Of a DNA stretch of 64,000 bases, positions 59,505 to 64,000 are shown in pieces; position 1 is the stretch's first letter; the number at the start of each line of letters is the position of its first letter. The translations under genes and the position numbers were made by a program. Origin of the DNA: Luteimonas cucumeris (GTDB lineage: Bacteria; Pseudomonadota; Gammaproteobacteria; Xanthomonadales; Xanthomonadaceae); NCBI RefSeq assembly GCF_007830035.1, contig NZ_VLKN01000003.1, positions 248,001 through 312,000 on the forward strand, read 5' to 3'. The notes beneath the pieces were generated by a model. It saw nothing but the letters and a program-made list of their open reading frames with translations. It did not search any database and was not told where the DNA came from.

Positions 59505-62500
59505 ATCGGTCTTTGGCTTGCCTGCTTTCAAGGCACAGCGCCGGCGGTATAGCCGCCATGTTGATGTTGATGGCATCGCCGGTTGTCGACGCGCAGGTTG
59601 CGCCGCGCGTGCTCGACGATTTCGAGGACGCGGGCGCCTGGAAAGTCGTCACCTCCAACCAGGTCACCGGCAAGCTTCGCCAGGTAGAAGGCGTTTCCGG
59701 CAAGGCGCTGTGCCTGGACTACGACTTCAACGGCGTGTCCGGTCATGCCGGCTTCCAGCGCGAACTGCCGCTCGACTATCCGGACAACTACCAGTTCACT
59801 TTCCAGCTGCGCGGCGAATCGCCGAAGAACGACCTGCAGTTCAAAGTAATCGACGCCAGTGGCGACAACGTCTGGTGGGTCAATCGACCCGCCTACGAGT
59901 ATCCGAACCAATGGACGCCGGTGCGTTACAAGAAGCGGCACATCGGCAAGGCCTGGGGGCCGGACCCGGACAAGACGCTGCGGCGCAGCGCCAAGCTCGA
60001 ATTCGTCGTCTACAACAACGAGGGCGGCCGCGGCTCGGTCTGCTTCGACGAGTTGTCATTCACGCCGTTGCCGCCGGAGGACCATTCACCACTGAAAGCT
60101 ACCGCGACTGCGTCGGTCGCCAACGGCGCGTCGAACGCGGCGATGGCAGTGGATGGCGATCCGTCCACCGCGTGGCATGCGGATTTCGCCGCGGCTCCAG
60201 GCGCGCATCTGACGCTGGACCTGGGCAAGCCGCGCGAATTCGGTGGCCTGGTGTTGCGATGGCATCCGCGCGAGTACGCCACCGACTACCTGCTGCAGTT
60301 GTCCGACGACGGCGAACATTGGCGCCAGGCGCGCATGGTGATCGGCGGCAATGGTGGCATCGACCACCTGGCACTACCCGAATCGGAGACGCGCTATCTC
60401 CGACTGCGGCTTGGAGACGGGCCGCACGATACCTTCGGCCTGTCGGAGGCGCAGCTGAAATCGCTGGATTTCGCGGCGACGCCGAACGATTTCATCCGTT
60501 CCGTAGCCAAGGATGCGCCGCGAGGCTGGTTCCCGCGCGGCTTCGTCGGCGAGCAGCCGTATTGGACCATCGTTGGTGTCGATGGTGGCACCGAGCAGGG
60601 TCTGATCGGCGAGGATGGCGCGATCGAGGTCGGCCGCGGCGGCTTCAGCATCGAGCCGTTCGTGATCGCCGACGACGTGCTGGTGACCTGGGCCGATGTC
60701 GAAACCACGCAATCCTTGCAGGACGGTTATCTGCCGATTCCCACGGTCAGCTGGAAACACGAACTGTTCGGGTTGCAGACAACCGCGTTCGTCCATGGCG
60801 ATCCGGAAGAATCGCAACTGGTGGCGCGCTACCGCCTGGTCAACATGGGCACGACGGCGCGCGATTACACCCTGGCTCTGGCCGTGCGGCCGTTCCAGGT
60901 GAATCCGCCGACCCAGTTCCTCAGCACGGTCGGAGGCGTCAGCCGCATCGAGCAGCTGGCCTTCGACGATGGCGTCGTCTCGGTCGCCGGACAGCCGCGC
61001 GTGTTCGCCAGCCAGTCGCCCGACGCCAGCTTCGCCAGCGCGTTTGACGCAGGCATGGCGGTATCGCACCTCGCCGAAGGCGTCGTGCCTGAGACGAAGC
61101 GCGTCGACGATGCCACCGGCCTGGCTTCGGGCGCGATGCTGTACCGCATGCGGCTGGAACCCGGCGAATGGCGGCAGGTCGACCTGCTGGTTCCGATGAC
61201 CGGCAGCGCTGCAGGCATCGCCCATGTGGCCAATGCCGATGCGCTGCAGCAAACGGTGGCGGCGCAGTGGCGCGACAAGCTGGACCAGGTGCGCATCGAT
61301 GTGCCGAAGCAGGGCCAGTCGCTGGTCGATACCGTGCGTACCGCGACCGCGCACATGCTGATCTCGCGCATCGGCCCGAGCCTGCAGCCGGGCACGCGCT
61401 CGTATTCGCGCAGCTGGATCCGCGATGGCGCGATGATCTCCGAAGGCCTGCTGCGCATGGGCCGCGAGGATGCGGTGCGCGAGTACGTCGCGTGGTACGC
61501 GCCGTTCCAGTTCAAGGACGGGATGGTGCCGTGCTGCGTCGACCGTCGCGGCAGCGATCCGGTGCCGGAGAACGACAGTCACGGCGAACTGATCTTCAAC
61601 ATCGCCGAGCTGTACCGCTACGACGGCGATCGTGCTTTCCTCGCGAAGATGTGGCCGCACGTGCTTGGCGCCTTCGAATACATGGAAAAGCTGCGCCTGA
61701 GCGAGCGCACCGAGGCCAATCGCGCGAAGAATCCGGCGTTCTACGGGATGATGCCGGTGTCGATCAGCCACGAAGGCTATTCGGCCAAGCCGGTGCATTC
61801 GTACTGGGACAACTTCTGGGCGCTGCGCGGCTATAAGGACGCGGTGGCCGTCGCGCAGTGGCTGGGAAAGGACGACGAGGCGAAGCGCTTCGCCGCCGCC
61901 CGCGACCAGTTCCGCGCGGACCTGGACGCATCGCTGCATGCCGCGGCGCGCCGGCATGGCATCGACTACCTGCCGGGTGCGGCCGAACTTGGCGATTTCG
62001 ACGCCACTTCGACCACCATCGCGCTGGCGCCGGGCGGTGAGCAGGGCAGGCTGCCGCGCGAGTTGCTGGTCAACACGTTCGAGCGTTACTGGCGTGAGTT
62101 CGAACAACGTCGCGACGGTCGCAAGCAATGGGACGCCTACACGCCCTACGAATGGCGCAACGTCGGTGCCTTCGTGCGGCTGGGCTGGCGCGAACGTGCG
62201 CAGAAAGCCGTGGATTTCTTTTTCGCCGATCGCGAGCCTGCGGCCTGGAACCAGTGGGCGGAGGTCGTCGCGCGCGAGCGGCGCAAGCCGTTCTTCGTCG
62301 GCGACCTGCCGCATGCATGGGTGGCATCGGACTTCGTGCGTTCGGCGCTGGACATGTTCGCCTACGTGCGCGAGATCGACGACAGCATCGTGCTGGCGGC
62401 GGGCGTGCCGGTCGACTGGCTGGACGGCGAGGGCATTGCCATCCGCGGCCTGCGCACGGCGCATGGGCTGCTCGGCTATTCGCTGCGCCGCGAGAATGGC

Positions 62501-62671
62501 GTGCTGAAACTCGACATCGCCGAAGGCCTTGAACTGCCGGACGGCGGGCTGGTGTTGCCATGGCCGTATCCGGGCAAGCCAGGCGCGGCGACGATCAACG
62601 GACAACCGGCGCAATGGCAGGATGGCGAATTGCGGATCCGCGCGTTGCCGGCGAAAGTGGAGATCAGATAG
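59501..62671 (+). CDS. Large secreted multi-domain glycosidase-fold protein with carbohydrate-binding domains
   Basis: A 1056-residue protein. The most likely start is TTG 59501, overlapping the permease stop, which gives a signal peptide (MNRSLACLLSRHSAGG...VVDAQ); ATG 59559 is the alternative. Residues about 33-195 are a CIA30/CBM-like beta-sandwich (VLDDFEDAG, CLDYDFNG, FVVYNNEGG, VCFDELSF). Residues about 200-315 are F5/8-type C (discoidin) (AVDGDPSTAWHADF, LRLRLGD). The C-terminal part (about 480-960) is an alpha/alpha-barrel of the six-hairpin type: SRSWIRDGAMISEGLLRMG, NDSHGELIFNIAELYRY, SYWDNFWALRGYKDA, DATSTTIALAPGGE and PYEWRNVGAFVRLG. The aspartates and glutamates there could be catalytic, but the family is not known to me. 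Confidence 0.75.
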   Translation: MNRSLACLLSRHSAGGIAAMLMLMASPVVDAQVAPRVLDDFEDAGAWKVVTSNQVTGKLRQVEGVSGKALCLDYDFNGVSGHAGFQRELPLDYPDNYQFTFQLRGESPKNDLQFKVIDASGDNVWWVNRPAYEYPNQWTPVRYKKRHIGKAWGPDPDKTLRRSAKLEFVVYNNEGGRGSVCFDELSFTPLPPEDHSPLKATATASVANGASNAAMAVDGDPSTAWHADFAAAPGAHLTLDLGKPREFGGLVLRWHPREYATDYLLQLSDDGEHWRQARMVIGGNGGIDHLALPESETRYLRLRLGDGPHDTFGLSEAQLKSLDFAATPNDFIRSVAKDAPRGWFPRGFVGEQPYWTIVGVDGGTEQGLIGEDGAIEVGRGGFSIEPFVIADDVLVTWADVETTQSLQDGYLPIPTVSWKHELFGLQTTAFVHGDPEESQLVARYRLVNMGTTARDYTLALAVRPFQVNPPTQFLSTVGGVSRIEQLAFDDGVVSVAGQPRVFASQSPDASFASAFDAGMAVSHLAEGVVPETKRVDDATGLASGAMLYRMRLEPGEWRQVDLLVPMTGSAAGIAHVANADALQQTVAAQWRDKLDQVRIDVPKQGQSLVDTVRTATAHMLISRIGPSLQPGTRSYSRSWIRDGAMISEGLLRMGREDAVREYVAWYAPFQFKDGMVPCCVDRRGSDPVPENDSHGELIFNIAELYRYDGDRAFLAKMWPHVLGAFEYMEKLRLSERTEANRAKNPAFYGMMPVSISHEGYSAKPVHSYWDNFWALRGYKDAVAVAQWLGKDDEAKRFAAARDQFRADLDASLHAAARRHGIDYLPGAAELGDFDATSTTIALAPGGEQGRLPRELLVNTFERYWREFEQRRDGRKQWDAYTPYEWRNVGAFVRLGWRERAQKAVDFFFADREPAAWNQWAEVVARERRKPFFVGDLPHAWVASDFVRSALDMFAYVREIDDSIVLAAGVPVDWLDGEGIAIRGLRTAHGLLGYSLRRENGVLKLDIAEGLELPDGGLVLPWPYPGKPGAATINGQPAQWQDGELRIRALPAKVEIR

Positions 62672-62717
62672 GCGTCGCCGGGCGTATTGCCCATCGGATG
62701 CAACTGAGGAACAGGAC

Positions 62718-63404
62718 GTGGATCGCAGCGCCGTACCCCTGTGGTCATTGCCGCTTGCCGTGGCCGCGCTGCTGTTCGTCGCGGCGCACCTGGCCTGGGC
62801 CTTGTCGGTGCAGGCCGGCTACATACCGTATTGCCTGCCGTACTGGGACGGTTGCACTTCGATCAGCCGGGCCGCGCGGCAAGGTGCAGGCAACCACCTG
62901 TTCCGCTTGCTGATACTGCCGTGTGCCTTGCTGCAGGGACTGCACTGGTGGTTGACGCGGCGCTGGCTGAGGTTGGCGCCACGGGACGACGGCGGCGGAC
63001 GTAGCCTGCTGCCGCTCGGCGTGATTGCGGCGTCGGCATTGGCGGTATACGCCACTTTTCTTGGCACCGATGGCGACGTCTATCGCGTGCTGCGTCGCTA
63101 CGGCGTGGTGATCTATTTCGGCAGCAGCTATCTGGCGCAGCTGGTGTTCCTGCGCCAGTTGCGCCGGCGCAGTCTGGCGCCGAACGGGTTGAGCGTCATC
63201 CTGCTGGCGATCTGCGTGTTGATGCTGGCGTTGGGCTTGGCGAACACGGTGGCAAAGGCGGTGCTTGGCAGCACCGACCTTCAGGACCGCCTGGAGAACG
63301 CGCTGGAATGGCAGCTGGGCCTGCTGCAGGCGGCATGGTTCGTGGCGCAGGCGTGGTTGTGGAAGCGCAACGGTTATGCGCTGGCGTTGCGGATGAATTC
63401 GTAG
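62718..63404 (+). CDS. Frag1/DRAM-like inner-membrane protein
   Basis: A 228-residue protein starting at GTG 62718, with GAGGA seven bases upstream. Six predicted helices. The first loop has PYCLPYWDGCTSISRAARQG, in which the GCTSIS segment is a pattern shared by Frag1/DRAM/Sfk1-like membrane proteins. I do not know a function for this group in bacteria. It lies 46 bases after the large glycosidase-fold gene, in the same direction, and could be part of the operon or independent. Confidence 0.6.
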   Translation: MDRSAVPLWSLPLAVAALLFVAAHLAWALSVQAGYIPYCLPYWDGCTSISRAARQGAGNHLFRLLILPCALLQGLHWWLTRRWLRLAPRDDGGGRSLLPLGVIAASALAVYATFLGTDGDVYRVLRRYGVVIYFGSSYLAQLVFLRQLRRRSLAPNGLSVILLAICVLMLALGLANTVAKAVLGSTDLQDRLENALEWQLGLLQAAWFVAQAWLWKRNGYALALRMNS

Positions 63405-63499
63405 CGTCAGTCCGACTCTTGTCTCCTTGTCATGAATGACTTCAAGGCGATCTGGCGGGCTCCACGAGAACGCCACGCGCAAACACATTCCGACACGGA

Positions 63500-64000
63500 T
63501 CAGGCGCCGCGTGCCCGCACGATCGCAGCGGCCTGCGCTGCCGAATCCCGGACCTTGGCGTAGTCGCCGGCTTCCAGCCACGCCTTCGCCACCATCCACG
63601 AGCCGCCGATGCAGACGACATTGGGCTGCGCCAGATAGTCAGCCGCGTTGTCCTCGGTGATGCCGCCGGTGGGGCAGAGTTTCAGGTCCGCCAACGGGCC
63701 GGCCAGGCCCTTGAGCATGGCGAGGCCGCCGACCGCGGTGGCCGGGAACAGCTTGCACACGCGGAAGCCGCGGGCCATCAGCGACAGCAGTTCGGTCGGC
63801 GTGGCCGCGCCGGGAACGACGGGAATCGGCGCCTGCGCCAGCGCATCGGCCAGCGCCGGCGGTGTGCCGGGCGTGACCAGGAAGTCGGCGCCGGCATCGA
63901 TCGATTGCCGGATCTGATCCGTGCCCAGCACCGTGCCGGCGCCGATCACGATGTCGGGCAGTGCTTTCTTCAGCGCTGCCAGCGCGTCCAGCGCCACCGG
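63500..64000 (-). CDS. eda: KDPG aldolase (2-dehydro-3-deoxy-phosphogluconate aldolase), N-terminus outside window
   Basis: The 167 C-terminal codons are present; the gene extends beyond the right edge. IGAGTVLGTDQIRQSIDAGADFLVTPGTPP, then VVPGAATPTELLSLMARGFRVCKLFPATAVGG with the Schiff-base lysine in VCKLFPA, and LCPTGGITEDNAADYLAQPNVVCIGGSWMV are the Eda landmarks (parts quoted). It cleaves KDPG to pyruvate and glyceraldehyde-3-phosphate in the Entner-Doudoroff pathway. It is probably preceded by edd. It ends convergently with the carbohydrate locus, which would feed this pathway. Confidence 0.95.
   Translation of the reverse strand, partial: PVALDALAALKKALPDIVIGAGTVLGTDQIRQSIDAGADFLVTPGTPPALADALAQAPIPVVPGAATPTELLSLMARGFRVCKLFPATAVGGLAMLKGLAGPLADLKLCPTGGITEDNAADYLAQPNVVCIGGSWMVAKAWLEAGDYAKVRDSAAQAAAIVRARGA

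Overview
The window is a high-GC chromosomal segment of a gammaproteobacterium. It most probably comes from the Xanthomonadaceae/Lysobacteraceae (Lysobacter/Luteimonas type). The evidence is the overall gene set: a class III PHA synthase (phaE-phaC), a complete ccmABCDEFGHI operon, a DUF3247 protein typical of xanthomonads, a TonB-receptor sugar locus, RluB/ScpAB synteny, and several families of short palindromic repeats of the kind common in that group. No tool was run, so all family assignments are from reading the sequence.

Layout. 1-6306: end of a methylcrotonyl-CoA carboxylase beta gene, two tandem alanine-rich lipoproteins with strong terminators, a thiolase, and a large lipoprotein-like subtilisin autotransporter. 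6382-15244: an accessory region of lower GC with an unknown gene, a TolA/TonB-like protein, a 1775-residue secreted RHS/YD-repeat protein with fibronectin-like repeats, a separate secreted RHS-core protein with a variable C-terminus (candidate toxin), a directly abutting candidate immunity gene, and a gene scar. 15382-25073: lipid and PHA metabolism (3-hydroxybutyrate dehydrogenase, phosphatidylserine synthase, PhaE, PhaC) followed by small housekeeping or unknown genes, a cation transporter and the helicase DbpA.

25260-29189: an ECF42-type sigma factor operon with its DGPF/YciI and glyoxalase-fold partners, and an MFS transporter. 29782-31612: an isolated AIPR-family (abortive infection) gene next to tRNA-Leu(CAA). 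31699-41567: cysteine dioxygenase-like and MetX-family genes, then the translationally coupled ccm operon for c-type cytochrome maturation, which short repeats have entered at two points. 41631-45595: methionine aminotransferase, a 12-copy heptamer array and omega-amidase, an FAD reductase, and a tiny truncated secreted gene. 45781-50397: rluB-scpB-scpA and yciI-bolA.

50574-63404: a carbohydrate acquisition locus with a LacI regulator, TonB-dependent receptor, GH144/PF10091-like lipoprotein, sugar ABC binding protein, two permeases and a large multi-domain glycosidase-fold protein. Most of the transporter genes overlap by 4 bases. It probably takes up a beta-glucan-like oligosaccharide, with the ABC ATPase supplied from elsewhere. 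The window ends inside a KDPG aldolase gene (eda).

The strongest candidates for something new are the split RHS core-toxin/immunity module and the carbohydrate locus with its 1056-residue hydrolase-fold protein. Next are the repeat-derived N-terminus of CcmH and the heptamer array just upstream of the omega-amidase start codon.
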